Assembly (NCBI RefSeq): GCF_005222225.1
Contig: NZ_CP036536.1
Location: 2,628,001 to 2,692,000 of the forward strand
DNA: 64,000 bases
Direction: 5' to 3'
DNA from: Salinimonas lutimaris
Lineage (GTDB): Bacteria; Pseudomonadota; Gammaproteobacteria; Enterobacterales; Alteromonadaceae
Every line of letters starts with the position of its first letter. Within the stretch, counting starts at the first letter, position 1. Shown piece by piece: positions 46,941 to 55,953 of the stretch. A program made the translations under genes and the position numbers. Under the pieces are notes generated by a model that was not told where the DNA came from, searched no databases, and saw only the letters and a list, made by a program, of their open reading frames with translations.

Positions 46941-49268
46941 TTATTTTTTCAGTTTATAGGCTACCACGTAGTCACCCAGCGTAGTACCGACAGAGCCGTG
47001 GCCCCCGGCAACCTGAATCACCATCTGTTCGCCTTTACTGTTCATATAGGTCATTGGCGTTGCCTGCCCACCTGCCGGTAAGCGCGCTTTCCATAACACT
47101 TCACCGGTGGTCAGGTCATAAGCACGGATAAAGTTATCTACCGCAGCCGACATAAACACAACACCGCCTTTGGTAATGACAGGGCCACCGATACCCGGCA
47201 TGCCCAGTTTAATTGGCAACGGGAACGGCGTCATATCATAGATGGTGCCGTTTTTATGCTGCCACACTTTCTCACCGGTTTGCAGATCAACGCCGGCCAC
47301 ATACCCCCAGGGAGGCTGCTGACACGGAATGCCGGCCACCGATAAAAACGGGCTCAGGGATACTGAGTACGGCCCGCCTTCGTTGGCATTGACGCCCTGT
47401 TCACCCTGGTTCATCGGGCCCAAATCAGCCTTGCCATCGTTTGGAATCAGCTTCGATACGAACGCCAGATACAGCGGCATACCAAACATGGCCTGTCGCT
47501 CAGGATCTACGGCCACGCTGCCCCAGTTGAAGACTCCAAAGTTGCCCGGGTAAACCAGTGTTCCCTGCTCAGACGGTGGCGTGTAACGCCCTTCATAGCG
47601 CAGTTTATGGAACTGAATACGGCAAATCATCTGATCAACAGGGGTGGCGCCCCACATATCCTGCCCGGTCAGCGGCTCAGGTTTAAATGACAAACCTGAA
47701 GTGGGCTGAGTGGGCGCGGCATGATCGCCGGGGATAGTGCCCTGCGGTACTTTTTCTTCATAGATAGGAAAAATAGGTTCGCCGGTTTCCCGGTTCAGTA
47801 CATAAACATCACCCTGTTTGGTTGGCACCAGCAGGGCCGGGGTTTTAGTTCCGTCTTTAGCTTTGTGTTCAAATAACACCGGTTGGGCCGGTGTGTCCAT
47901 ATCCCACAAATCATGGTGAACAAACTGCTGCACCCAGGCGACTTTACCCGTATCAATGTGCAGCGCGACCACTGACGTTGAATATTTTTCCTCAGCGTCG
48001 CTGCGATACATACCCAGCTGATCCGGCGTCCGGTTACCCATCGGGAAGTAAACCAGCCCCAGTTCCGGGTCTGAGCTGGCAACAGACCAGCTGTTAGGTG
48101 ATGACTCTGTGTAGGTCTCATCACCGGCAATCGGCTGGGTCTGTTCAGGCTGCGCCGGGTCCCAGTTCCAGACCAGTTCACCGCTGTCAGCATCATAGCC
48201 ACGGATAACACCGGAAGGAGAATGGATATTGTAGTTATCGTTAACCGCGCCGGCCACGATCACCATGCCGTTTTCCACTACCGGCGGTGAGGTTGAATAA
48301 TAATAACCATCCTGCTTAAACGGCATGCCCTGAGTCAGGTCAATAGCGCCGTTGTCGCCAAAGTCTTTACACAGTGCGCCGGTTTGCGGGTCCAGCGCCA
48401 GCAGACGGGCATCCGAGGTAGGCATATAAAGCTTGGCATCACACTGTTTGGCAGCCAGTGTTTCTGAAGGCTGCGACTGTTTTTCGGCTTGCGGCACAGT
48501 GTTTGTCTCAGGCGCTTTGTATGACACACCACGACAGGTCTGATGCTGGCGCTGTAATTCTTTACCCACTTTGGCATTATACACCCAGCGCTCTTCACCG
48601 GTGTCTGCGTCCAGCGCAATCAGCCAGTTGTGCGGCGTACACAGGTACAGACTGTTGCCGATTTTCAGCGGTGTTGCCTCGTAAGTGGTTTCGCCCGGAT
48701 CGCCCTCACCTTTAGTATCGCCGGTCTGATAGACCCACGCCTGTTCAAGTTTGTCGACATTATCAGGGTCAATCTGGGTTAGCGGCGAGTAGCGCTGGCC
48801 CATGTTAGAACGCCCGTAGGCCTGCCAGCCATCTTCCGGCGACTCGCCCAGATCTGCGCCGGCATTGACCTGCTCGGTGGCCAGATTGCCTGATTTATCA
48901 AACGGGTCATTGAATACACTACCCACAGAGATAAGCGCTACAATCGCCCATACTGAGGCCAGTTTTGCTCTGCCAGGTAGATTAACCAGTAACAGAGGGA
49001 TTGCCAGAATCAGCAGCAGACCCATGCGTGCAGCCAGGGCCCACCAATAATAACCCGACTCCCACAACGCCCAGGCCAGAGTGACAGCCAGAAAAGCAGC
49101 GTACAAAGAGTAAGCCAGACTCTGCTTTTTCCATGCCAGCGCTCCGTTGGCAATCAGTACAAATCCAGCCAGTAAATAATACCCGCTACCACCTAACGAA
49201 AGCAGATATCCACCGCCAAGAGCAAATATCAACCCGAGAATAACGCCGAAAACGGCAAAAATGCGCAC
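46941..49268 (-). CDS. gcd: membrane-bound PQQ-dependent glucose dehydrogenase-type enzyme
   Basis: Oxidises an aldose (glucose to gluconolactone in the archetype) in the periplasm and passes electrons to ubiquinone. Five N-terminal membrane helices (about 5-125) are followed by an eight-bladed PQQ propeller with repeated DxxTGExxW-like motifs. The start is set at GTG 49268: the perfect AGGAGG (49274-49279) would overlap a GTG at 49274 and lies 5 nt from this one. 775 aa, near E. coli Gcd (796). No pqq synthesis genes are in the window. Confidence 0.92.
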   Translation of the reverse strand: MRIFAVFGVILGLIFALGGGYLLSLGGSGYYLLAGFVLIANGALAWKKQSLAYSLYAAFLAVTLAWALWESGYYWWALAARMGLLLILAIPLLLVNLPGRAKLASVWAIVALISVGSVFNDPFDKSGNLATEQVNAGADLGESPEDGWQAYGRSNMGQRYSPLTQIDPDNVDKLEQAWVYQTGDTKGEGDPGETTYEATPLKIGNSLYLCTPHNWLIALDADTGEERWVYNAKVGKELQRQHQTCRGVSYKAPETNTVPQAEKQSQPSETLAAKQCDAKLYMPTSDARLLALDPQTGALCKDFGDNGAIDLTQGMPFKQDGYYYSTSPPVVENGMVIVAGAVNDNYNIHSPSGVIRGYDADSGELVWNWDPAQPEQTQPIAGDETYTESSPNSWSVASSDPELGLVYFPMGNRTPDQLGMYRSDAEEKYSTSVVALHIDTGKVAWVQQFVHHDLWDMDTPAQPVLFEHKAKDGTKTPALLVPTKQGDVYVLNRETGEPIFPIYEEKVPQGTIPGDHAAPTQPTSGLSFKPEPLTGQDMWGATPVDQMICRIQFHKLRYEGRYTPPSEQGTLVYPGNFGVFNWGSVAVDPERQAMFGMPLYLAFVSKLIPNDGKADLGPMNQGEQGVNANEGGPYSVSLSPFLSVAGIPCQQPPWGYVAGVDLQTGEKVWQHKNGTIYDMTPFPLPIKLGMPGIGGPVITKGGVVFMSAAVDNFIRAYDLTTGEVLWKARLPAGGQATPMTYMNSKGEQMVIQVAGGHGSVGTTLGDYVVAYKLKK

Positions 49269-49670
49269 ACGCACCTCCTAAGACAAATAAAAAGTAACGC
49301 TGAAGATATAACTACTTACGTAAGTTAAGCGGGCTTGTTCACTGACTAACCAAAACACATTCACCGGTTAGTAAAATCCAGGTTCAGGTGTTCTGACTGC
49401 CCAGCGCAAAAATCGGGAACTTTTGTTGGTAAGTACTGACTAAAATCAGCGTCTTATGACTTTGCTGCGAATAAATCAACAAAGTTTAATAACATCTTAT
49501 ATTTTATCATTGATGTCGGGTGGCGATGTGCAATCTGTCGGGTGTGAAAGGCATCTGCCCTGCCCGGTGTAAGTAAATTAAAGCAAGCTGTAAATGCTAT
49601 TTTCAAGCTGGTAAAAACTAACTAACAGGCAGTCCAACTGCACTGCCTGATAGAAGCATGTTCAGCACGG
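49269..49670. other. 402-nt intergenic region before gcd
   Basis: No gene seen. It contains the gcd ribosome site, a 12-nt perfect palindrome ACTTACGTAAGT (49314-49325), and an inverted repeat ACTAACC / GGTTAGT with a 14-nt loop (49345-49372). It is AT-rich around 49480-49520. The palindrome sits where a gcd operator could be. Confidence 0.5.
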
Positions 49671-50660
49671 CTAGCGGGCAATCACCACTTTCCCTGTAGC
49701 CTGACCCGACTCCAGACGCAGGTGTGCCTGTCTGGCCCCGTCCAGGGTAAAGGGGTGCGTGCTGTCTATCAGCGGGGTTAGCTGACCTTTTTCAATCAGT
49801 CCGTTTAACCGACGTAGTATGTTGCCGTGCGTGGCCCGGTCAATATCATGAATCAGCGATATGGCCATAAAGACCACATCCAGCCGCAGGGCTTTAAAGT
49901 GCATGAGCGTCAGGTCATAGTTATCGTAACCGATAGTTGAAATGACATGCCCTTTGAGACGGGCTGCCTGCAGTGAGTTTTGCAGCACCTGACCTCCCAC
50001 CGTATCAAATACGGTATCAAATCCTGAGCCGGTGATCCGTGCGGTATAAGATGCCGGTGATTCATGCCGATACAACACAGTTTCATCGGCGCCCAGGGTT
50101 CTGGCAATCGCGGCTTTTTCTTCATCCTGCACCGTGGCGGTCACATGCGCACCCTGTGCTTTGGCCAGCTGTACCCCAATATGACCTACGCCACCGGTAC
50201 CACCGTGTACCAGTACCTTGTCATTAAGGGTTATGTCGGCCCGATCCACTATGGCTTCCCAGGCAGTAATAGCCACCAGCGGTAATGCAGCCGCCTGAGC
50301 AAAGCTGAGTGATGCCGGCTTGATTGCCAGCAGACGCGCATCGGCGGCGACATAATCTGCCAGAGTGCCGGGCATACCTACAATCCCCCCCACACAACCA
50401 TAAACCTCATCACCAACAGCAAACCCGGTGACGCCCTGACCAACCTGCGTCACCGTGCCTGCCACATCCATATGCAATATTGCAGGATACTGCATGCCGT
50501 CGGTACCTTCACTGCCCTGTCTTATTTTGGTATCAACCGGGTTCACGCTGGACGCCTCAACCCGAATCACCACTTCCCCGACAGCCGCTTCAGGGATAGC
50601 CACATCAATTGTTTGCAGAACATCGACGCCGCCATGACGTTCAATTGCGATAGCTTGCAT
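49671..50660 (-). CDS. quinone oxidoreductase-like MDR-family NADPH dehydrogenase
   Basis: A 329-aa medium-chain dehydrogenase/reductase of the zinc-free quinone oxidoreductase type. An N-terminal GroES-like domain includes ASSVNPVDTKIR. The Rossmann domain has VLVHGGTGGVGHIGVQLAKA (about 149-168). The structural-zinc cysteines are absent. It probably reduces quinones or reactive carbonyls with NADPH. GAGGAG precedes the ATG. It is divergent from a LysR regulator that likely controls it. Confidence 0.92.
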   Translation of the reverse strand: MQAIAIERHGGVDVLQTIDVAIPEAAVGEVVIRVEASSVNPVDTKIRQGSEGTDGMQYPAILHMDVAGTVTQVGQGVTGFAVGDEVYGCVGGIVGMPGTLADYVAADARLLAIKPASLSFAQAAALPLVAITAWEAIVDRADITLNDKVLVHGGTGGVGHIGVQLAKAQGAHVTATVQDEEKAAIARTLGADETVLYRHESPASYTARITGSGFDTVFDTVGGQVLQNSLQAARLKGHVISTIGYDNYDLTLMHFKALRLDVVFMAISLIHDIDRATHGNILRRLNGLIEKGQLTPLIDSTHPFTLDGARQAHLRLESGQATGKVVIAR

Positions 50661-50760
50661 AAAAACTCCTCAGTCATTGTGTGAGGCGCAGATTAGCACT
50701 CATATTAAGAACTTATTAGCGTATAATCATTGATGATTTATCAACTAAAAGTTATTAATC

Positions 50761-51648
50761 ATGCTTGATTCAATCGATGAACTTCGCCTGTTCAGTAAAG
50801 TATTTGAAACCGGTTCTATCCGGCAGGCCGCCGACAGCCTCAACATCAGCGCCGCGGCAGCCAGTAAACGGCTGTTCAGCCTGGAAAATAAACTGTCGGT
50901 TAAGTTGTTCTACCGGACTACCCGGTCTATCAGTCCTACCGATAATGGTCAGAAACTGTATCAGCAGGTTAGCGATATTTTGCGCAGTGTCAGTCAGACC
51001 GAATCACTGTTCAGTGCCAACGCCCAGCTACAGGGCACTGTTCGCCTGACCGCTTCGGCCTCTTTTTCACAAGGTTATCTAGCCCCTTTTCTCAGCCATT
51101 TTCTGAGTCAGAATCCACAGGTCAATATTGATATTCTGGCCACCGATGAGCCGGTCGATATGGTGGAACGGGGCATTGATGTGGCAATCCGGCATGGCCC
51201 GCTACGGGATTCATCTTTGATTGGCCGGCATCTGGCTGACTCAGGGCGGGTGTTGTGTGCTGCACCGGGTTATCTGGCCCGGTATGGTTTTACCGATCAT
51301 CCTGATGCGTTACATCAGCACAGCTTACTGGTGGTAGGCAAGGAAAGCAGCTGGCAGTTCAGACAAAACAATATCAGTAAAACTATCCGGCTGTCTCCTC
51401 GCTTTGCCTCTACGCTGGGCGAGAGCGTGTATCAGATGACACTGGCCGGCCACGGAATCGCTGTGTTGTCTGACTGGCATGTTCGCGATGCACTGGCCGA
51501 CGGCAGACTGGTTCCGCTGCTGGCAGACTGGCAGATTGTGCCCTCTATCTCTATCCATGTGCTCTACCCGGCCCGGGACAATATGCCACTGGCCGTCAGC
51601 ACCTTTATTGCGCATCTGGAGCGGTGGGCGAGACAACATCCGGTATAG
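50761..51648 (+). CDS. LysR-family regulator
   Basis: A 295-aa LysR protein. The winged helix (about 1-62, FETGSIRQAADSLNISAAAASKRLFSLE in two overlapping halves) and a type-2 periplasmic-binding-like effector domain (90-290) are clear. Close in style to the CrgA/AaeR-like group that controls a divergently encoded quinone oxidoreductase. The 100-nt intergenic region would hold the shared operator. Tail to tail with the next gene, 3 nt apart. Confidence 0.92.
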   Translation: MLDSIDELRLFSKVFETGSIRQAADSLNISAAAASKRLFSLENKLSVKLFYRTTRSISPTDNGQKLYQQVSDILRSVSQTESLFSANAQLQGTVRLTASASFSQGYLAPFLSHFLSQNPQVNIDILATDEPVDMVERGIDVAIRHGPLRDSSLIGRHLADSGRVLCAAPGYLARYGFTDHPDALHQHSLLVVGKESSWQFRQNNISKTIRLSPRFASTLGESVYQMTLAGHGIAVLSDWHVRDALADGRLVPLLADWQIVPSISIHVLYPARDNMPLAVSTFIAHLERWARQHPV

Positions 51649-51651
51649 TCA

Positions 51652-52446
51652 TTATGGTGTTTGCAGCGCACGCTGTTTACCGGTATGGCTGGCGTAGCGC
51701 TGTTGCAGATAAGTCAGCAGGGATACGGGCAGACTCTGTCTGAGGTGTTTGAGCTCATCGGCAGGCAGCACTTCAAACAGATGTGCCACAATCATGCGCT
51801 GCCAGCTAAGCAGATAAGAGCGCTGTGAGCGCAGCGGAAAGTCCATCGCAGCAATGAGCAAAAAGCGTTCATTGGCTGGACGATAGTAAGTCAGCAGTTC
51901 GGTCAGCAAAAAAGTCAGCAGCGGCAGATGCTCAAAAACCGCTTCCTGCTCATAAGCATGCGCTATAAACGGCGCGCTCTGGCTGTCGCCATACTCATAC
52001 CAGCACCCGCCACTGACCAGCATGATAAAATCTTCTGCCTCATCAAGCAGAGCCGGACCCGGGTCATGCTGCCAGGCAAAAATATTCAGCGGGGTTTTGC
52101 GCAAAAACGCCCCGCATAGAGGAAATAGCGTATCAAAGCGACGGCATAACGGGTGCCGTTCTTCTCTTTCCAGTTGCTGCTGCAGCGCGCTGGCCAGCCA
52201 GCGTTGCTCAGGTACTGTCAACCGGCCCTCACGTTGTTTACGCATTAGCAGCCAGGCTGCCAGTGGGGTGTCAGGATTGTATCCTTGTACAAACGATATG
52301 CCGCAGTCTTTGCTACTCACCAGTTCAGCCACACACTGACTGTTGAGCAGCGGCAGTAAAGCCGCCTGTTGACGGGCATACTGAATATCAAATACGCCAT
52401 TTCGCCAGCTGGCATTAAGGCAGTTTAACAGGGTGTGTTTATCCAT
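51652..52446 (-). CDS. hypothetical protein
   Basis: A 264-aa protein with no signal peptide or membrane segment. It is rich in Leu, Gln and Arg and predicted mostly helical. It has scattered cysteines and aromatic residues (CWYEYGDS near 151-158) but no recognised motif. Its full length, ribosome-site-like AGAGA and the lack of any competing frame support it as real. It lies convergent to the LysR gene and divergent from hsp20. Function unknown. Confidence 0.7.
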   Translation of the reverse strand: MDKHTLLNCLNASWRNGVFDIQYARQQAALLPLLNSQCVAELVSSKDCGISFVQGYNPDTPLAAWLLMRKQREGRLTVPEQRWLASALQQQLEREERHPLCRRFDTLFPLCGAFLRKTPLNIFAWQHDPGPALLDEAEDFIMLVSGGCWYEYGDSQSAPFIAHAYEQEAVFEHLPLLTFLLTELLTYYRPANERFLLIAAMDFPLRSQRSYLLSWQRMIVAHLFEVLPADELKHLRQSLPVSLLTYLQQRYASHTGKQRALQTP

Positions 52447-52670
52447 AAATATCTCTGGCAGAGCTTAAATCCGGGCTGTGCTATACGTGCTCAAGGTTAC
52501 TTTATATACAATTATGAGCTGCCTGGATTTACACCTTTAGTCTACAGAGGTATTTCTGATTGTCCGGCAGCTGTGGCTGAACCGCCAAAAAGCAGGTAGT
52601 CTGCACGTAAGAGCGGTGCTGAACGTGAGCGCTTAACCGTAACTCACCCTCAGGCTGTTCTGTGTTTCAT

Positions 52671-52700
52671 ATTGCTTAACTTTTAAGGATATGCGTTATG
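52671..52700 (+). promoter_or_regulatory. ROSE-like RNA thermometer at the hsp20 start
   Basis: TTGCTT (52672-52677) can pair across a 7-nt loop with AAGGA (52685-52689), the ribosome site of the Hsp20 gene, leaving a G opposite G. The U-U/C-GCU word opposite the Shine-Dalgarno is the hallmark of ROSE elements, known upstream of ibpA-type genes. Further upstream GTGAG / CTCAC and GCAG / CTGC can form additional hairpins. Confidence 0.55.
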
Positions 52701-53147
52701 CCTTCGATTGATTTAACTCCCCTGTACCGTTCATTTATCGGTACTGACCATCTGGCCACGCTGATTGATGCAGCAACCCGGGCAGAAAAACAAAGTAGTT
52801 ATCCGCCGTATAATATTGAGCTGATGGCAGAAAATCAGTATCGCATTACGATGGCAGTAGCCGGTTTTACCAAAGAGGATATTAATATCGAGATGCTGGA
52901 GAATACGCTGACAATCACCGGTAAAAAATCACCGGTATCCGGCGCACCGGAGCGTCAGTTTTTACATAAAGGTATTTCCGAGCGTAACTTTCAGCGTAAG
53001 TTCCAGCTTGGCGACAATGTGCGGGTGCTCGGCGCTGATCTGGAGAACGGCTTGTTGCATATTGATATGGAAAGGATTATTCCTGAGGCCACCAAACCTC
53101 AGCAAATCGCAATTGGTTCGTCCCACCGTATTGAAGACAAACAATAA
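52698..53147 (+). CDS. ibpA: small heat-shock protein Hsp20 (IbpA-like)
   Basis: A 149-aa ATP-independent holdase. The alpha-crystallin domain spans about 35-130 (YPPYNIELMAENQYRITMAV, GFTKEDINIEMLENTLTITG) with the conserved late motif LENGLLHIDMER (A-x-x-x-n-GvL type). The N-terminus MPSIDLTPLYRSFIGTDHL resembles E. coli IbpA/B. It binds unfolding proteins for later rescue by DnaK/ClpB. The likely thermometer at its start suggests translational heat induction. Confidence 0.94.
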   Translation: MPSIDLTPLYRSFIGTDHLATLIDAATRAEKQSSYPPYNIELMAENQYRITMAVAGFTKEDINIEMLENTLTITGKKSPVSGAPERQFLHKGISERNFQRKFQLGDNVRVLGADLENGLLHIDMERIIPEATKPQQIAIGSSHRIEDKQ

Positions 53148-53179
53148 TCAAGTAATGGGCGCTCACCGGCGCCCGGTTG

Positions 53180-53623
53180 CTATTTCATCTCTCTGAATTC
53201 AGGCTGCTTAACAATCACTGCGGTGCCGGATAAATGATCATGAAAGCCCCGTTTGTTTTTATCAAACGCCACCCATAAAAAGCCCAGCCCCAGCGGAATC
53301 ATCGATACCAGATATGCCACATAACGCACAGTAGACTTAATCACACTGGCTCGGCGACCCGTATTAAAATCAACAATCTGGATGCCCATCAGCATCTTAC
53401 CCGGTGTACCCAGAAATTTCTGCCAGAACCATAATGTCAGTAAGAAAGGCAGTACATAGCCAAAGGTTACGTTCACCCAGTTAAGCGGCTCACTACCAGT
53501 AGAGAGCATGACCGACCCCAATGTCAAAGACACGGGAATAGTAATAAATACAAAAAATAACAGCACGTCCAGCATCACTGCACAGAAACGACGCCAGAAA
53601 CCCGCAGCTTCAAAATCTGTCAC
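53180..53623 (-). CDS. RDD-family membrane protein
   Basis: A 147-aa membrane protein. The RDD signature is near the N-terminus (GFWRRFCAVMLDVLLFF, with Arg-Arg and Asp19). About three helices, and a PGKMLMGIQIVD loop at about 74-85. Function of the family is uncertain (some members are linked to ion transport). Starts at GTG 3 nt after the NUDIX gene, so co-translated. Confidence 0.88.
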   Translation of the reverse strand: MTDFEAAGFWRRFCAVMLDVLLFFVFITIPVSLTLGSVMLSTGSEPLNWVNVTFGYVLPFLLTLWFWQKFLGTPGKMLMGIQIVDFNTGRRASVIKSTVRYVAYLVSMIPLGLGFLWVAFDKNKRGFHDHLSGTAVIVKQPEFREMK

Positions 53624-53626
53624 AAC

Positions 53627-54172
53627 CTACACCAGCCCTTTTAAACGCGCTAGCCCAAAGGCATTACAGGTCGAGGCATCCAAAATCTCCCCGGCTGTGA
53701 TTTTCTCAACAAATTCAGCCATCGGCATAGACACAACCTTCAGTCCTTCTTCTTCGGCATCCAGTTGTTGCTGTTGTTGAGTAAAACCAGAGGCAAGATA
53801 AATGTGGTAGCCCTGATTGCTCATGCCGTAAGCCAGATACTGAAAGCCTACATACGTCCACTGACTGGCCGCCAGTCCGGTTTCTTCCTGCAGTTCCCCG
53901 GCGGCCAGTTGCGCTGGATCAACATCCGGGTTTTCATCCCAGGTCCCCTGCGGAAATTCGAGCTGACGTGCTCCTACCGGATAACGGTATTGTTCAACCA
54001 GATATACCCTGTCGTTTTCAATCGGCAGAATTATCGCAAAATGCGGCTTTTCGACCACGCTGTAGATTCCTCTGGCTCCACTGGGACGCTCAATGGCATC
54101 TTCACGCACTCGCATCCACTTATTTTCATAAACCACCCTGGACTCGAGGGTTTTGATCTCAGGCTCTGGCAT
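53627..54172 (-). CDS. NUDIX hydrolase, ADP-sugar pyrophosphatase-like
   Basis: A 181-aa hydrolase for a nucleoside diphosphate linked to another moiety, probably ADP-ribose or an ADP-sugar. The Nudix box reads GTWDENPDVDPAQLAAGELQ followed by EETGL (about 75-99). The Arg of the consensus REUxEE is Gly here, while the metal-binding glutamates are kept. GGGGAG precedes the ATG. Middle gene of a hydrolase-NUDIX-RDD cluster. Confidence 0.9.
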   Translation of the reverse strand: MPEPEIKTLESRVVYENKWMRVREDAIERPSGARGIYSVVEKPHFAIILPIENDRVYLVEQYRYPVGARQLEFPQGTWDENPDVDPAQLAAGELQEETGLAASQWTYVGFQYLAYGMSNQGYHIYLASGFTQQQQQLDAEEEGLKVVSMPMAEFVEKITAGEILDASTCNAFGLARLKGLV

Positions 54173-54190
54173 GTGTTCTCCCCTGTTATA

Positions 54191-55186
54191 TTACTTTTTT
54201 CTTACTTTATCACTATTGAAATGCACTGATAACCACTGAGTGATTGCCTGATCCTGCGTCTTATCAATGGCTACCACAGACAAATGGTTTTCATCCTGCA
54301 CATCGACCCGGGTTGCTCCGGCAGCTTGCCAGCGCTGCTGTTCATTCAGATTACTGATAGTATCTTCAGATGAGCCATACACCAGCACAGGCACTGTCAG
54401 CTCGCCTACATCATTAAGCATGTCTGTTTGTTTTAGTGAAACCCCGGCCCGCTCAAGCGTCAGCTGTGCTCCATCAAGAATATTGGCATCCGGCACAAAG
54501 CGGCTGCGAATAGGCGCAAATACCTGTGATACCGCCAGCGATGCTTCGTCAAAACGGCGCATAGGTGCAAACAACATCACGCCCTGCACCGGACTTATCA
54601 GCGCGGTTTTTACCGCTGCCAGCGCACCCAGTGAGTGCCCGGCAATGATGACAGGCCCGGGCAGTTGTTGTACCCGCTCACTGTTTATCAGGGCGTTAAG
54701 CAGTGGAGCATCGTTAACCCCCACACCAAACGGCGCCTGAGAAGCTCCCTCGCCCATCAAATCCGGTGCTAACGTGTAAAAGCCCAGCATCTGAAAATAA
54801 GCCGATGTCATCGCCCAGCTTTCTTTCGATGCGCCATGGCCATGCAGCAAAATGATAGTGCCGTGATATTGCCCGGCCTGCGCGGCAGGAAACCGGAATA
54901 CTTTGTTGAAGGTGAGCTGCCCTTGCTGTGACGACCATTGTAGTGTCACGGGAGCCTGTTGGGCAGACGGCGTATAGGGTGATGCCAGCGTATAGGGCAC
55001 GCAGTAAGCTAATTGTGCCTGACAAAAAGAACCGGCTTGTCCGGCGAGCGCAGCGGGTAATGTACTGAGCGCTTTAACCGTAAATGGCTTAGCCACCTTT
55101 GAATGGGTAATTTCATCGGCCACATAACTGGCGCAGCCGCCTGCCAGCAGTGCCAGTAATAGCACTGGCCATCGTTTGATTGTCAT
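54191..55186 (-). CDS. alpha/beta hydrolase lipoprotein
   Basis: A 331-aa predicted lipoprotein. The signal ends in lipobox AGGC (Cys about 18). Hydrolase motifs are IILLHGHGASKESW (about 113-126), nucleophile elbow GHSLGALAA, an Asp in YGSSEDTISN and a His in DENHLSVV, so the Ser-Asp-His triad is complete. Envelope esterase or lipase of unknown substrate. The ATG is chosen for the usual lipoprotein N-terminus; a GTG 6 nt earlier has similar ribosome-site spacing. It lies 18 nt before the NUDIX gene. Confidence 0.87.
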   Translation of the reverse strand: MTIKRWPVLLLALLAGGCASYVADEITHSKVAKPFTVKALSTLPAALAGQAGSFCQAQLAYCVPYTLASPYTPSAQQAPVTLQWSSQQGQLTFNKVFRFPAAQAGQYHGTIILLHGHGASKESWAMTSAYFQMLGFYTLAPDLMGEGASQAPFGVGVNDAPLLNALINSERVQQLPGPVIIAGHSLGALAAVKTALISPVQGVMLFAPMRRFDEASLAVSQVFAPIRSRFVPDANILDGAQLTLERAGVSLKQTDMLNDVGELTVPVLVYGSSEDTISNLNEQQRWQAAGATRVDVQDENHLSVVAIDKTQDQAITQWLSVHFNSDKVRKK

Positions 55187-55314
55187 GAGCACAGATTCCC
55201 TTCACGTGATGATGTGATAAATACAGAGTAACACCGGACGGGTAAAAAACGCAGGGAGGTGCCAATAAAACGCTACTTTGCTGCGATGAAACAGCAATAG
55301 CCAACAACAAAGAG

Positions 55315-55343
55315 TAAAAAGGGAGCCTGCGCTCCCTTTATTT
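55315..55343 (-). terminator. terminator of greA
   Basis: AAAGGGAGC-CTGC-GCTCCCTTTA, read on the minus strand, ends in a T-run (TTTTT). It is 21 nt past the greA stop. Confidence 0.88.
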
Positions 55344-55363
55344 ATTGGTCTAACCGTAGATGG

Positions 55364-55840
55364 TTACAGATATTCGACTTCAATGATTTCGAATTCTTTT
55401 GGACCAGCCGGGGTCTGGATAGTCACCACGTCGTCCAGTTCCTTACCAATCAGGCCACGCGCAATCGGCGAGTTAACCGAGATAAGGTTGTTTTTGATAT
55501 CCGCCTCGTCATCGCCCACAATGCGATAACGGGTTTCTTTGTCTGTTTCGCTGTTCAGAATCGTTACCGTAGCGCCAAAAATAACCTTGCCGTTATTTTC
55601 CATTTTGGTCACATCGATAATCTGAGCGTTGGATAACTTTGCTTCGATATCCTGAATGCGGCCTTCACAAAAGCTTTGTTGTTCACGAGCCGCGTGATAT
55701 TCAGCATTTTCTTTCAGATCACCGTGCTCCCGCGCTTCGGCGATCGATTCGATAATGCGTGGGCGGGTCACTGATTTCAGTTCGTTAAGCTCGTTGCGCA
55801 GAAGCTCTGCACCGTGAGCTGTCATTGGATACTGAGCCAT
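55364..55840 (-). CDS. greA: transcription elongation factor GreA
   Basis: Stimulates RNA cleavage by backtracked RNA polymerase. The 158-aa length equals E. coli GreA. The N-terminal coiled coil (1-75) has the acidic tip [10 protein letters not shown] (41-50, with Asp42 and Glu45). The C-terminal FKBP-like domain is at 80-158. It is downstream of carB, but a strong terminator in between suggests its own promoter. Confidence 0.97.
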   Translation of the reverse strand: MAQYPMTAHGAELLRNELNELKSVTRPRIIESIAEAREHGDLKENAEYHAAREQQSFCEGRIQDIEAKLSNAQIIDVTKMENNGKVIFGATVTILNSETDKETRYRIVGDDEADIKNNLISVNSPIARGLIGKELDDVVTIQTPAGPKEFEIIEVEYL

Positions 55841-55876
55841 GAATTTGTCTCACCTGTTGTTCGTTGTTTTATGATC

Positions 55877-55902
55877 AAAAAAAGTGCGCCATAAAGGCGC
55901 AC
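55877..55902 (-). terminator. terminator of the carAB operon
   Basis: GTGCGCC-ATAAA-GGCGCAC, read on the minus strand, runs into seven T. A second hairpin without T-run (55921-55946) lies nearer the carB stop. Confidence 0.9.
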
Positions 55903-55953
55903 GATTTCAAACACATTGTCTTCACAGGATACCGTTTATCCTGTGAATTGTCA

